Shown: positions 1 through 8,964, counted from the first letter of the stretch. The stretch is DNA of 64,000 nucleotides from Prevotella sp. CAG:732 (GCA_000436035.1 FR893309.1:1-64000), one strand, 5' to 3'. A program made the numbers and translations. Notes: a model not told the origin generated them from the letters alone.

Positions 1-105
1 CTATTTATATTATATATATAAATATATATATAATATAAAACATTTTTCTAGACTAAATGGGGTGGCAAGTTTTTTACTGTAACGCTGTAACGTTGTAACG
101 CTTTA
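1..105. other. AT-rich intergenic stretch with short repeats
   Basis: Positions 3-40 are almost pure alternating T and A. Positions 80-103 carry three near-copies of TGTAACGYT in tandem. No gene is visible. The stretch lies just downstream of the minus-strand deacetylase gene. It is not a clear terminator, because no GC-rich stem followed by a T run is present. Confidence 0.4.
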
Positions 106-1197
106 TCAGATGTTAGCCCCATCCAGCAGTTCGGCGTATTGAGCGATGGCATCCCGGATTTCACTCATCTTGATGAACTCATCAGCAGAGTGGGAGCGAG
201 AAGACTCGCCCGGTCCTAGCTTGAAGGAAGGGAACGACATCAAGGCTTGGTCGCTGAGCGTAGGACTGCCGAATGGCTTCATGCCCATCGCCACGCATTT
301 CTTGATGAGCGGATGCTCAGGGTTGATGCGTGAGGACTTCAAGCGGAAGCTATGCGCCTTGCACTCGCTCTTGAGGTGCTGGCAGATGAAATGATATACC
401 TCCTCGTTGTCGTAAAACTCATTGGTGCGGATATCCACCAACATCGTGCAGGTGTCGGGGATGACATTGTGCTGGGTTCCGGCGTTCACTACGGTGAGCG
501 TCATCTTGGTAGGTCCCAGGAACTCGCTCACTTTCTCAAACTTGTAATCCCTGATCCATCGCATGTCGTCGAGTGCCTCGTAGATGGCGTTCACGCCCTC
601 GTTTCTGGCGGCATGACCGCTCTTGCCATGGGCGATGACATCCAATACCATCAATCCCTTCTCTGCCACGGCTGGTTGCATGCCCGTAGGCTCACCCACA
701 ATCGCTACATCAATATGCGGCAGGAGAGGAAGGGCACGGCTGATGCCATCCTTGCCCGACACTTCCTCCTCGGCAGAGGCGAGATAGATGAGATTGTAGG
801 ACTGAGGCTTCGAGGTGAGCAAGCGGAACATCTGGAGCAGGGAGCACAAGCCACCGCCGCAGTCGTTGCTGCCCAGGCCGTAGAGGATTTCTTCCTCCTC
901 CTTGGATTCCCCCTTCTGTACCTCTATCCCAGGATGGAAGGGATCTCTCTTCCAAGAATCCACGGGCTTCACGGTGTCGATATGGGCGTTGAGCAATAGG
1001 GTAGGCTTGCCCTCATCGTAGTGAGGGTCGATGATCCAAACATTGTTGGCATCACGTTGGGGCGTGAAACCATAGCTTCGGATGGTTGCCTCCATGATGT
1101 CGGCGGCATCCTTCTCGTTGCGACTCACGGATGGAGTGGCGATGAGCTTCTTCAGCAGTGCCACGGCATCCTCGGTGTATTCATCTTGTGTCAGCAT
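106..1197 (-). CDS. argE: M20-family N-acetyl/N-succinylornithine deacetylase (ArgE-type)
   Basis: The 363-residue product is a zinc-dependent M20 peptidase-fold amidohydrolase. Visible motifs in order are LLLNAHIDTVKP (about 67-78, metal-binding His and Asp), a GLGSNDCGGG loop (about 107-116, bridging Asp), ASAEEE (about 140-145, catalytic Glu) and the dimerisation-domain GKSGHAARNEG. In Bacteroidetes this subfamily removes the acyl group from N-succinyl or N-acetylornithine to release ornithine for arginine synthesis. The matching carbamoyltransferase (argF') lies 55 kb away in this window. It is divergent from the acyl-CoA ligase gene; a minus-strand TAACTTTG box lies at 1226-1233, about 30 bases upstream of the ATG. 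Substrate (acetyl or succinyl) is inferred from the family, and DapE-like activity is the main alternative. Confidence 0.82.
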   Translation of the reverse strand: MLTQDEYTEDAVALLKKLIATPSVSRNEKDAADIMEATIRSYGFTPQRDANNVWIIDPHYDEGKPTLLLNAHIDTVKPVDSWKRDPFHPGIEVQKGESKEEEEILYGLGSNDCGGGLCSLLQMFRLLTSKPQSYNLIYLASAEEEVSGKDGISRALPLLPHIDVAIVGEPTGMQPAVAEKGLMVLDVIAHGKSGHAARNEGVNAIYEALDDMRWIRDYKFEKVSEFLGPTKMTLTVVNAGTQHNVIPDTCTMLVDIRTNEFYDNEEVYHFICQHLKSECKAHSFRLKSSRINPEHPLIKKCVAMGMKPFGSPTLSDQALMSFPSFKLGPGESSRSHSADEFIKMSEIRDAIAQYAELLDGANI

Positions 1198-1275
1198 AAT
1201 CTCTCTTGTTTTTTGATTTCGACGGCAAAGTTACGAAAAAATGAGCATACAAATTGTAAAAAGTGCCATTTTTAT

Positions 1276-1306
1276 TTTGTATTGTCTGTGATTTGCCGTA
1301 TCTTTG
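1276..1306 (+). promoter_or_regulatory. Bacteroidetes-type promoter of the acyl-CoA ligase gene
   Basis: TTTG at 1276-1279 is followed after 19 bases by TATCTTTG (1299-1306), matching the TTTG/TAnnTTTG consensus of Bacteroidetes primary sigma promoters. The ATG is 26 bases downstream of the -7 box. Confidence 0.65.
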
Positions 1307-1331
1307 CACCTAAGTAATAAAATAAAAGCTT

Positions 1332-3140
1332 ATGCAAGTAAATAGTCATCTTTCAGTACTGATTCACGACTTAGCTAATAAGTATGGTGATAAACCGGCG
1401 CTTACGTTCAAGAAGTTCGGAGGCGACCTGTGGCAGACCGTTTCATGGAATCAGTTCTCGCTGAGAGTGAAACAAGTTAGCAACGCTTTGCTCAACATCG
1501 GGGCAAAGCCACAGGACAAGATTGCTGTGTTCTCACAAAACTGTGTTCACTACCTTTACACAGACTTTGGTGCGTATGGAGTGCGTGTATGCTCCATCCC
1601 TTTCTATGCCACCAGTAGTGAGCAGCAGATACAATACATGATCAATGATGGTCAGGTGCGCTTCCTCTTTGTGGGCGAACAGGAGCAGTATGACAAGGCA
1701 CATCGTGTCTTCGCCCTCTGTCCATCCCTAGAGCGCATCATCATCTTCGACTCCAGTGTGCGCATCAGCACTCATGACCCTAACGCCCTTTACTTCAAGG
1801 ACTTTGTCAAGTTGGGTGAGAACCTGCCACGCCAGACGGAGGTGGAGGAACTCTATAAGCAAGCCTCGATGGACGACTTGGCGAACATCCTCTATACCAG
1901 CGGTACCACCGGCGACAGCAAGGGCGTGATGCTTACCTACGGACAGTATCATGCAGCCTTGAAGGCCAACGATGAGTGTGTGCCTGTCTCGGAGAAGGAT
2001 CGTGTCATCAACTTCCTTCCTTTCACCCACATCTTCGAGCGTGGATGGGCTTATCTCAGTCTGAGCGAGGGCGCACGCCTCTTCATCAATACTTATCCTC
2101 ACGAGATTCAGGAGAGTATGCGAGAGGTGCATCCTACCTGTATGAGCAGTGTGCCTCGCTTCTGGGAGAAGGTATATATCGCAGTGAAGGCGAAGATGGA
2201 CAATGCCTCTGCCTTCCAGAAGAAACTCTTCAACCATGCCTTGGCAGTAGGTCGCAAGCGCAATATAGAATACCTCGCTAATGGCAAGCGCCCGCCGCTC
2301 ACCTTGGAGTTGGAATACAAGCTCATCAACAAGACGGTGCTCAGCATGGTGCGCAAGCAACTCGGCTTGGAGAATCCTAACATCTTCCCTACGGCAGGTG
2401 CTTACGTAAGCCCAGAGGTGGAGAAATTTATCCATTCCATCGGTATCGGTATGGTGGTAGGTTATGGCTTGACCGAGAGCCTTGCCACGGTATCATGCGA
2501 CCAGCTCGACAAGAAGTTTACCATCGGTTCGGTGGGTCGCCCTATCTCCAGCATCCAGATCAAGATAGGTGAGGACAATGAGGTTCTCCTGAAGGGCCCT
2601 ACCATCACCAAGGGATATTACCATCGTGCTACCACCAATGCCAAGGCATTCGATGAGGAAGGCTACTTCCATACGGGTGATGCCGGCTACTTGAAGGATG
2701 GCGAGTTGTACCTGACCGAGAGAATCAAGGACTTGTTTAAGACCTCCAACGGAAAGTATATCGCTCCACAGCAGGTAGAGTCTTTGCTCTTGGTGGATAA
2801 GTTTATCGACCAGGTGGCAGTCATTGCCGACCAGCGCAAGTTTGTGTCAGCCTTGGTAGTGCCAGAGTTCCGTATGGTAGAGGATTGGGCTAGAGAGCAT
2901 CAGGTGGCATTTGGCAGTCGAGAAGACCTCTGCGCCAATGAGAAGGTACACAAAATGTTGATGGATCGCATCCAAATACTCCAGCAGCACTTGGCATACT
3001 ACGAGCAGATCAAGCGTATCACCCTCTTGCCTCATCATTTCTCGATGGAATCGGGCGAACTGACCAACACGCTGAAGATTCGCCGCCCTGTCATCAACAA
3101 GAACTACAAGGCGGAGATCGAGAAGATGTACGAGGAGTAA
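1332..3140 (+). CDS. Long-chain acyl-CoA synthetase (AMP-forming)
   Basis: This 602-residue adenylate-forming enzyme activates fatty acids to acyl-CoA through an acyl-AMP intermediate. The phosphate-binding loop YTSGTTGDSKGV is at about 187-198, the A5-type motif GYGLTES at about 378-384 and the ATP-ribose motif YFHTGDAGYL at about 444-453, followed by the C-terminal lid with ERIKDLFKTSNGKYIAP. Length and order match the FadD15-like subgroup common in Bacteroidetes. There is no signal peptide, so it is cytosolic or membrane-peripheral. It has its own promoter and is followed 25 bases later by prfB. The chain length of its substrate cannot be told from sequence. Confidence 0.9.
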   Translation: MQVNSHLSVLIHDLANKYGDKPALTFKKFGGDLWQTVSWNQFSLRVKQVSNALLNIGAKPQDKIAVFSQNCVHYLYTDFGAYGVRVCSIPFYATSSEQQIQYMINDGQVRFLFVGEQEQYDKAHRVFALCPSLERIIIFDSSVRISTHDPNALYFKDFVKLGENLPRQTEVEELYKQASMDDLANILYTSGTTGDSKGVMLTYGQYHAALKANDECVPVSEKDRVINFLPFTHIFERGWAYLSLSEGARLFINTYPHEIQESMREVHPTCMSSVPRFWEKVYIAVKAKMDNASAFQKKLFNHALAVGRKRNIEYLANGKRPPLTLELEYKLINKTVLSMVRKQLGLENPNIFPTAGAYVSPEVEKFIHSIGIGMVVGYGLTESLATVSCDQLDKKFTIGSVGRPISSIQIKIGEDNEVLLKGPTITKGYYHRATTNAKAFDEEGYFHTGDAGYLKDGELYLTERIKDLFKTSNGKYIAPQQVESLLLVDKFIDQVAVIADQRKFVSALVVPEFRMVEDWAREHQVAFGSREDLCANEKVHKMLMDRIQILQQHLAYYEQIKRITLLPHHFSMESGELTNTLKIRRPVINKNYKAEIEKMYEE

Positions 3141-3164
3141 ACTATAAATTCTTAATTAAATCAG

Positions 3165-4289
3165 ATGATAACATCAGATCAGTTGAAGGATGTGATGGAC
3201 CGTGCTGAAGCACTCCATCGCTATCTCAATATAGACCAGAAAAAAGTAGAATTTGAGGAGGAACAGCTCCGTACCCAAGCTCCTGACTTTTGGGAAGACC
3301 CGAAGTATGCACAGGAGCAGATGAAGAAGGTGAAGAGCATACAGAAGTGGCTCGATGGCTACAAGGAGGTGCGCCTCTATGCCGATGAGCTACAGCTCGC
3401 CTTCGACTACTACAAGGAGGAAATGGTGACTGAGCAGGAGGTCGACGACGACTATGCCAAGGCCATCAAGGCGATAGAAGACTTGGAGTTGAAGAACATG
3501 CTCCGCCAGAAGGAAGACCCTATGGACTGCGTGCTCAAGATCAATTCCGGTGCCGGTGGTACGGAGAGCCAGGACTGGGCTTCGATGCTGATGCGTATGT
3601 ATATGCGCTGGGCTGAGGCTCACGGCTACAAGGCGACCATCACCGATATGCAGGAAGGCGATGAGGCTGGTATCAAGAGTGTGACCATGACCATCGAGGG
3701 CGGTGAGTACGCATACGGTTACCTGAAGAGTGAGAACGGTGTGCATCGCTTGGTGCGTGTATCGCCTTTCAATGCCCAAGGCAAGCGTATGACCAGTTTC
3801 GCCAGTGTCTTCGTCACCCCATTGGTGGATGATACCATCGAGGTGTATGTCGATCCAGCCAAGTTGTCGTGGGATACCTTCCGTTCCAGTGGTGCGGGTG
3901 GTCAGAACGTCAACAAGGTGGAGTCGGGTGTTCGCCTTCGTTATTGGTACACCGACCCTGATACCGGCGAGGAAGAGGAAATTCTCATCGAGAACACCGA
4001 GACACGCGACCAACCAAAGAACCGTGCCAAGGCTCTCTTGCTCTTGAAGAGTCAACTCTACGACCGTGCCATGAAGAAACGCTTGGAGGCAAAGGCGAAG
4101 ATAGAGGCTGGCAAGAAGAAGATAGAGTGGGGAAGCCAAATCAGAAGTTATGTCTTCGATGACCGCCGCGTGAAAGACCACCGCACCAACTATCAGACCT
4201 CTGATGTGGATGGCGTGATGGATGGCAAGATCGATGGATTCATCAAGGCATACTTGATGGAGTTCCCGACAAATGATAGTGAAGAGTGA
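3165..4289 (+). CDS. prfB: Peptide chain release factor 2, in-frame version
   Basis: RF2 ends translation at UGA and UAA codons. The 374-residue product has the stop-codon recognition tripeptide SPF (about 199-201, in VRVSPFNAQG) and the universal GGQ hydrolysis motif (about 245-247, in SGAGGQNVNKVES). The segment around RYWYTDPDTGEEEE after GGQ is longer than in E. coli. In many bacteria the gene carries an in-frame UGA with a +1 shift near codon 25; here the equivalent region (residues RYLNID, near 3216-3236) reads straight through, so that autoregulation is absent. The last residues SEE and the stop lie inside a dispersed 31-base element. It starts 25 bases after the acyl-CoA ligase gene and may be cotranscribed with it. 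Confidence 0.96.
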   Translation: MITSDQLKDVMDRAEALHRYLNIDQKKVEFEEEQLRTQAPDFWEDPKYAQEQMKKVKSIQKWLDGYKEVRLYADELQLAFDYYKEEMVTEQEVDDDYAKAIKAIEDLELKNMLRQKEDPMDCVLKINSGAGGTESQDWASMLMRMYMRWAEAHGYKATITDMQEGDEAGIKSVTMTIEGGEYAYGYLKSENGVHRLVRVSPFNAQGKRMTSFASVFVTPLVDDTIEVYVDPAKLSWDTFRSSGAGGQNVNKVESGVRLRYWYTDPDTGEEEEILIENTETRDQPKNRAKALLLLKSQLYDRAMKKRLEAKAKIEAGKKKIEWGSQIRSYVFDDRRVKDHRTNYQTSDVDGVMDGKIDGFIKAYLMEFPTNDSEE

Positions 4290-4310
4290 TGAACGAAGAG
4301 TGAAGAATCT
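4278..4310. repeat. Dispersed GA-rich stop-codon-proximal repeat, copy 1
   Basis: AGTGAAGAGTGATGAACGAA followed by GAGTGAAGAATCT. The element begins inside the last codons of prfB and contains its stop. Related copies occur at 25639-25669, 35418-35457 and 42278-42302, each at the 3' end of a gene. Confidence 0.6.
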
Positions 4311-4355
4311 AAGTGTGTTCTTCATTATACTATAACCTAATAATATTAAACAACT

Positions 4356-4505
4356 ATGAGTAGTAATAAGGATTTGAGAAGGGCAAAGCACGCCGCTTAC
4401 GAGAAGAAGCAGGCTGCCCAGGGTGAGAAAATTATCAAGTGGATATTCGGTATATTGGTAGCGCTTGCTATCCTATTCGCCATTTATTCTGCGACGATAG
4501 CATAA
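4356..4505 (+). CDS. Small single-span membrane protein (49 aa)
   Basis: A 49-codon ORF begins MSSNKDLRRAKHAAYEKK, a strongly basic amphipathic stretch, and ends in one hydrophobic segment (about residues 29-47, WIFGILVALAILFAIYSA). It lies between prfB and the CYTH gene, with 66 bases before and 9 bases after, so it is probably cotranscribed. The positive-inside rule predicts a cytosolic N terminus. I do not recognise a family; the charge pattern and clean fit into the gap argue that it is real. Confidence 0.6.
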   Translation: MSSNKDLRRAKHAAYEKKQAAQGEKIIKWIFGILVALAILFAIYSATIA

Positions 4506-4514
4506 ATTGAGATT

Positions 4515-5015
4515 ATGAGTGGATTAGAAATAGAAAGAAAATTCCTCGTTAAGAAGGGCGACGCTTACAAGAGCGCCGCCTTTTCTAGTAGTCATATCCA
4601 GCAAGGTTATATCCCTGCCGATGGTGCCACCGTGCGCATCCGCACTCGTGACGACAAGGCTTACCTCACCATCAAGGGAAAGTCGGTGAACGGCGGTATG
4701 ACTCGATACGAGTTTGAGAAAGAGATAGAGATGGATGAGGCGCAGCATCTCTTGCAACTTTGCAAGGGTGGTGTCATCGACAAGCGCCGCTATCTCGTGA
4801 AGAGTGGCAACCATACCTTCGAAGTGGATGAGTTTTATGGTGACAACGAGGGACTCGTCATGGCGGAAGTGGAACTCGGCAGTGAGGATGAAACTTACGA
4901 AAAGCCCGACTTCATCGGAATGGAAGTGACGGGCGACAAGCGCTTCTATAATTCCCACCTGCTCAGCTATCCATTTGCCATCTGGCGCAATATATTGCCC
5001 GAAGAATATCGCTAA
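4515..5015 (+). CDS. CYTH-domain protein (triphosphate tunnel metalloenzyme)
   Basis: The 166-residue product opens with LEIERKFLV, the signature EXEXK strand of CYTH/TTM proteins. It continues with alternating strands rich in Arg, Lys and Glu, such as VRIRTRDDKAYLTIKG and FEVDEFYG, that form the acidic/basic tunnel. Members hydrolyse inorganic triphosphate or thiamine triphosphate, or act as class IV adenylate cyclases. The short stand-alone bacterial form is most often a triphosphatase. The gene starts 9 bases after the 49-residue membrane protein. The exact substrate is not deducible. Confidence 0.88.
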   Translation: MSGLEIERKFLVKKGDAYKSAAFSSSHIQQGYIPADGATVRIRTRDDKAYLTIKGKSVNGGMTRYEFEKEIEMDEAQHLLQLCKGGVIDKRRYLVKSGNHTFEVDEFYGDNEGLVMAEVELGSEDETYEKPDFIGMEVTGDKRFYNSHLLSYPFAIWRNILPEEYR

Positions 5016-5103
5016 TCTTGTGATTTTTGTATAAAAACCGCAAATATTATATATTTCTGCGATATTTGCTTTCAATTTATACGTTTAAGTGCGAAATATT
5101 TTA

Positions 5104-5111
5104 TAATTTTG
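5104..5111 (+). promoter_or_regulatory. -7 box of the sodium symporter pair
   Basis: TAATTTTG fits TAnnTTTG. No good TTTG is visible 19-21 bases upstream. The box overlaps the TTG at 5109, so translation should begin at the ATG at 5139 instead. Confidence 0.5.
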
Positions 5112-5138
5112 CACCCGAATAAAGAGAAAGTAAAGAAA

Positions 5139-6512
5139 ATGACAGAAACAAATAGAGGTAGTTTTGGTAGTAAGATAGGTTTGATTCTTGCTACAGCAGG
5201 TGGTGCCGTAGGCTTGGGCAATGTATGGCGTTTTCCATATATGGCAGGTCAGGAAGGTGGTGCCGCCTTCATATTGGTATATATAGGATGTGTGCTCTTC
5301 CTGGGCATCCCTTGTATGATTTCGGAATTTGTCATCGGCCGTCATGGTGCATCCAATACGGCTCGTGCCTATACCAAACTCTCGAATGGCAAGGCTTGGA
5401 AGTGGGTGGGCTACCTGGAGGTGCTCACGGGATTCTTGATCACGGGCTACTATGCTGTCGTGTCGGGATGGTGCTTACAATATATATATGCCAGCATCAT
5501 GGGTGAACTGCATGGTGATCCAGCCTTCGTGGCAAACTATTTCAAGGAGTTCTCTTCCGACCCAGTGCGCCCTGTGATGTGGACGGTGGCTATCTTCTTG
5601 ATATGTCACTTCGTGATTATCCATGGCGTGAGAGGCGGTATCGAGAAGGCATCCAAGATTATGATGCCTATCCTCTTCATCCTCTTGCTCATCATCGTGG
5701 TGGCTTCTTGCTTGTTGCCGGATGCCGGCAAGGGTATCGAGTTCTTGCTCAAGCCTGATTTCGGCAAGGTGGATAGGGGCGTGTTCCTCGGTGCCTTGGG
5801 ACAGTCGTTCTATTCCCTCAGCATCGGTATGGGATGTATCTGTACCTATGCTTCCTATTTCAGCCGACAAACCAACCTGTTTAAGTCTGCCTTGCAAATC
5901 TCCCTCATCGACTTCTTGGTGGCGATATTGGCTGGCTTGATGATATTCCCTGCGGCATTCTCGGTGGGCGTTTCGCCAGATAGCGGTCCTTCGCTCATCT
6001 TCATCACCTTGCCAAATGTTTTCAATGAGGCGTTTGCATCGGTGCCAGTGTTGGGTTGGATTATCTCCTTGCTCTTCTATGTGCTCTTGTCGTTGGCGGC
6101 ATTGACCTCGCTGATGTCATTGCACGAGGTGAACACCTCTTTCTTCTATGAGGAGTTGAAGATCGACCGCAAGAAGGGAGCGATGCTCGTTACCGTTTCG
6201 TGTGCCATCATCGGAGCCTTCTGCTCGTTGTCATTGGGTGCCACCGATGCCTTGACCTTTGCGGGCAAGACCTTGTTCGACTGGTTCGACTTCATCACGG
6301 GACAGATCTTCCTTCCTATTGCGGGCTTCCTTACCTGCTTGTTTATCGGATGGTATGTGCCTAAGAAACTGGTGAAAGACGAGTTTACCAACTGGGGCAC
6401 CTTGAAGGGCAGTCTCTTTGGTGCGTATTTGTTCTTGATTAAGTTTGTATGTCCTATCTTGATTCTTTTGGTATTCTTGAATCAGTTGGGATTATTGGAC
6501 GGAATATTGTAA
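5139..6512 (+). CDS. Sodium-dependent amino acid symporter (NSS/SNF family), copy 1
   Basis: A 457-residue inner-membrane transporter with the NSS sodium-site signature AVGLGNVWRFPY in the first membrane helix and around 11-12 hydrophobic segments. The sequence AFSVGVSPDSGPSLIFITLP matches the region of helices 6-7. Bacterial homologues (LeuT, MhsT, Tyt1) import hydrophobic or aromatic amino acids with sodium. I chose the ATG at 5139 (MTETNRGSFGSKIG) because it aligns with the start of the next paralogue and because an upstream TTG falls inside the promoter box. A close paralogue follows 10 bases later, so the pair is a tandem duplication in one transcript. Substrate unknown. Confidence 0.93.
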   Translation: MTETNRGSFGSKIGLILATAGGAVGLGNVWRFPYMAGQEGGAAFILVYIGCVLFLGIPCMISEFVIGRHGASNTARAYTKLSNGKAWKWVGYLEVLTGFLITGYYAVVSGWCLQYIYASIMGELHGDPAFVANYFKEFSSDPVRPVMWTVAIFLICHFVIIHGVRGGIEKASKIMMPILFILLLIIVVASCLLPDAGKGIEFLLKPDFGKVDRGVFLGALGQSFYSLSIGMGCICTYASYFSRQTNLFKSALQISLIDFLVAILAGLMIFPAAFSVGVSPDSGPSLIFITLPNVFNEAFASVPVLGWIISLLFYVLLSLAALTSLMSLHEVNTSFFYEELKIDRKKGAMLVTVSCAIIGAFCSLSLGATDALTFAGKTLFDWFDFITGQIFLPIAGFLTCLFIGWYVPKKLVKDEFTNWGTLKGSLFGAYLFLIKFVCPILILLVFLNQLGLLDGIL

Positions 6513-6522
6513 TTTGTAGTAA

Positions 6523-7878
6523 ATGGAGAATAGAGGAAGTTTCGGAAGTAAGTTGGGCGTCATCCTAGCCACGGCAGGTTCTGCTGTGGGCTTGGGCAAT
6601 GTATGGCGCTTCCCATATATGGTAGGTCAGAATGGAGGTGCGGCGTTCATCCTCATCTATCTGGTGTGCATCTTGTTGCTTGGTTTGCCAGGTATGTTGG
6701 GCGAGTTCATCATCGGTCGTCATTCGGCAGCCAATGCGGCTCGTGCCTATCGCAATCTTGCCGGGGGCAAGGCGTGGGCGTTCATGGGATATATGGGAGT
6801 GGTGACTTCCATGATTATCCTCGGTTTCTATGCCGTGATAGCCGGTTGGTGCTTGCAGTATCTCTATGCCAGCATCATGGCACAGGTACAGGGCGATGCC
6901 GACTTTGTGGTCAAGTACTTCCAGGAGTTCTCTTCCGACCCGATACGTCCTACCTTGTGGACGGTGGCGTTCATCCTCTTGACCCACTTCGTGGTGGTAC
7001 GAGGTGTGCGCAATGGCATCGAGAAGGCCTCCAAGATATTGATGCCACTCCTCTTCGTGCTGTTGATAGTCATCGTCATCGCTTCTTGCTCACTGCCAGG
7101 GGCGATGAAGGGCGTGGAGTTCTTGCTGAAGCCTGATTTCACCAAGGTGGATAAGAATGTGCTGCTCGAATCGCTCGGACAGGCGTTCTTCTCGCTGAGC
7201 CTCGGTACAGCGTGCCTTTGCACTTACGCTTCTTACTTCAGCCGACAGACCAATCTCTTGAAGTCGGCAAGTCAGATTGTCGTGATCGATACGGTCATCG
7301 CTGTCTTGGCTGGTTTGATGATTTTCCCTGCCGCTTTCTCGGTGGGCGTTCAACCAGATAGTGGTCCTTCTTTGATTTTCATCACGCTCCCGAATGTCTT
7401 CAACCAGGCGTTTGCCAATATGCCGATTGTGGGTTATTGCGTGTCGGTGCTCTTCTATGCCTTGTTGGTGTTGGCGGCATTGACCTCCACCATCTCTATG
7501 CATGAGATAGGTACGGCTTGTATCTATGAGGAGAAGAAAATCAGTCGCAAGAAGGGTGCTTGGGTCGAGACCATCATCTGCTGTATCATCGGTATCTTCT
7601 GCTCATTGTCGCAAGGCGCAGTGCCAGAGTTGGTCATCTGCGGCAAGGACTTCTTGGGATGGTGTGATAACCTGACGGCACAGTTGCTGATGCCAGTGGG
7701 TTCTTTCCTCACCTGCCTTTTCTTGGGATGGTATGTGCCGAAGAAGATTGTGCGCGATGAGTTCACCAACTGGGGTACGCTCAAGGGTACTCTCTTCCCT
7801 GTGTTCCTCTTTATGATTCGCTTCGTCAGCCCAATCTGTATCTTAATGGTATTCCTTCATCAGCTGAAAGTATTCTAA
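6523..7878 (+). CDS. Sodium-dependent amino acid symporter (NSS/SNF family), copy 2
   Basis: The 451-residue product is collinear with the preceding symporter from its first residues (MENRGSFGSKLGVILATAG) to the C terminus (PKKIVRDEFTNWGTLKG), with the same AVGLGNVWRFPY sodium-binding signature. It belongs to the short bacterial NSS group. The two copies differ throughout, so the duplication is old and the pair probably differ in substrate or affinity. No terminator is obvious between them. Downstream, 100 bases of AT-rich sequence separate it from a convergent gene. Confidence 0.93.
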   Translation: MENRGSFGSKLGVILATAGSAVGLGNVWRFPYMVGQNGGAAFILIYLVCILLLGLPGMLGEFIIGRHSAANAARAYRNLAGGKAWAFMGYMGVVTSMIILGFYAVIAGWCLQYLYASIMAQVQGDADFVVKYFQEFSSDPIRPTLWTVAFILLTHFVVVRGVRNGIEKASKILMPLLFVLLIVIVIASCSLPGAMKGVEFLLKPDFTKVDKNVLLESLGQAFFSLSLGTACLCTYASYFSRQTNLLKSASQIVVIDTVIAVLAGLMIFPAAFSVGVQPDSGPSLIFITLPNVFNQAFANMPIVGYCVSVLFYALLVLAALTSTISMHEIGTACIYEEKKISRKKGAWVETIICCIIGIFCSLSQGAVPELVICGKDFLGWCDNLTAQLLMPVGSFLTCLFLGWYVPKKIVRDEFTNWGTLKGTLFPVFLFMIRFVSPICILMVFLHQLKVF

Positions 7879-7980
7879 GAGGTATAAAGAGATTTTGAAT
7901 AAAAAATAGAAAGCCTATTTCGTTTTTGAGAGAAGTTTTATTCTCTTTGGAGTTAGATGTAATGTAAATTTAAAATCTCC

Positions 7981-8964
7981 TTAGAACTCGATGTAAGGCT
8001 TCAGCCTCTCGATTTCATTGGTAGGAAAGTCTTTGAGGAGCTTTAGCTCTTGAAGGTTGTGGATGGGACCTTTCAAGCGGCGGTAGTCGCAAATCTCCTT
8101 GGCTTGATAGAAGTTGAGGTAGGGATGCTGACGGAGTTGGTTGAGGGAGAACTTGTTGATGTTTAGCTTCCTCACTTCGTTGGCGTTGACAGTGAGGAAA
8201 GGTAGGGCTTCCTCTGGCAAACCTTCTATCTCCCGAAGTTGCGAGAGAGAGGCGAAGCCGCCCAACTTGTCTCGGTATCGGACGATGGCTTTGGCATAAT
8301 AGCTGCCGATGCCCGGTATCTTCATCAGCTCTGTCGTATCGGAAGAGTTGACGCTTACGTGCTGTCCCGGCTTCAACTTTTGGGAATAGCTATATACTTT
8401 CTGCTTTCCTGCTTCAGGGTAGGAACTTCCATCCTGCGAATTTCCTCTCCCTTGAGCATACCCTTGTCGTCCCGTCTTCCTTCCGTAATAATCGGAAGCA
8501 GGACGGTAGTCTTCACCTATTATAATATAAGGGGCGAGAACCTCGTATTGCTTCTTGGTCAAGCCATAGAGGCGAGCGAAGTCGGAAGGCTCCCGAAAGA
8601 TGCCACCCTTGGCACGATAGCGGTAGATGCTCCTCACTTGCCATGGTTGCAAGCCGAGGCGGAGCAGTTGGGCGCTGTCGGCAGTATTGGGGTCGAAGGC
8701 GAAGAGTTCGTGGGGTACGCCATCCACCTTATAATATAGGTGTTCCTTCTCATAGGCGTTATCCTTTGAAGTGGCATTCCGCTCGTTTGCACTTGCAGCC
8801 TTGTCGGAACGAGCTGGATAGTTGTGGAAACTGCCGTCGCTGCTGGGACTCAACATGCCCACTACGATGACGAGGGTGATGCACACGATGACGATGCCGA
8901 GAAGCACCATGATGGCTTGACGGTCGTTGCGCTGGAGATAAAAGAAATCTTTGAGGTGAAACAT
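7981..8964 (-). CDS. Membrane-anchored helix-hairpin-helix (ComEA-like) protein
   Basis: The 327-residue product has an N-terminal basic stretch and one membrane helix (about 17-36, AIMVLLGIVIVCITLVIVVG), a low-complexity linker, and three helix-hairpin-helix blocks at about 75-135, 205-262 and 265-325. The middle block holds the classic LMKIPGIGSYYAKAIVRYRD. ComEA-type proteins bind DNA non-specifically at the outer face of the inner membrane during DNA uptake; this longer multi-HhH form is common in Bacteroidales and its role is less certain. It is transcribed in the same direction as tRNA-Pro, 73 bases upstream, and may be read from that promoter. Confidence 0.75.
   Translation of the reverse strand: MFHLKDFFYLQRNDRQAIMVLLGIVIVCITLVIVVGMLSPSSDGSFHNYPARSDKAASANERNATSKDNAYEKEHLYYKVDGVPHELFAFDPNTADSAQLLRLGLQPWQVRSIYRYRAKGGIFREPSDFARLYGLTKKQYEVLAPYIIIGEDYRPASDYYGRKTGRQGYAQGRGNSQDGSSYPEAGKQKVYSYSQKLKPGQHVSVNSSDTTELMKIPGIGSYYAKAIVRYRDKLGGFASLSQLREIEGLPEEALPFLTVNANEVRKLNINKFSLNQLRQHPYLNFYQAKEICDYRRLKGPIHNLQELKLLKDFPTNEIERLKPYIEF

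Noticed and set aside
3390..4391. Long antisense ORF (333 codons) opposite prfB
   Set aside because: It mirrors the codon bias of prfB, has no recognisable domain and prfB is certain. Several other long antisense frames (opposite the acyl-CoA ligase, SusC and GH2 genes) were dropped for the same reason.
5109..5138. TTG start giving the first symporter ten extra residues
   Set aside because: The TTG is part of the TAATTTTG promoter box, and the paralogue aligns from the ATG at 5139.
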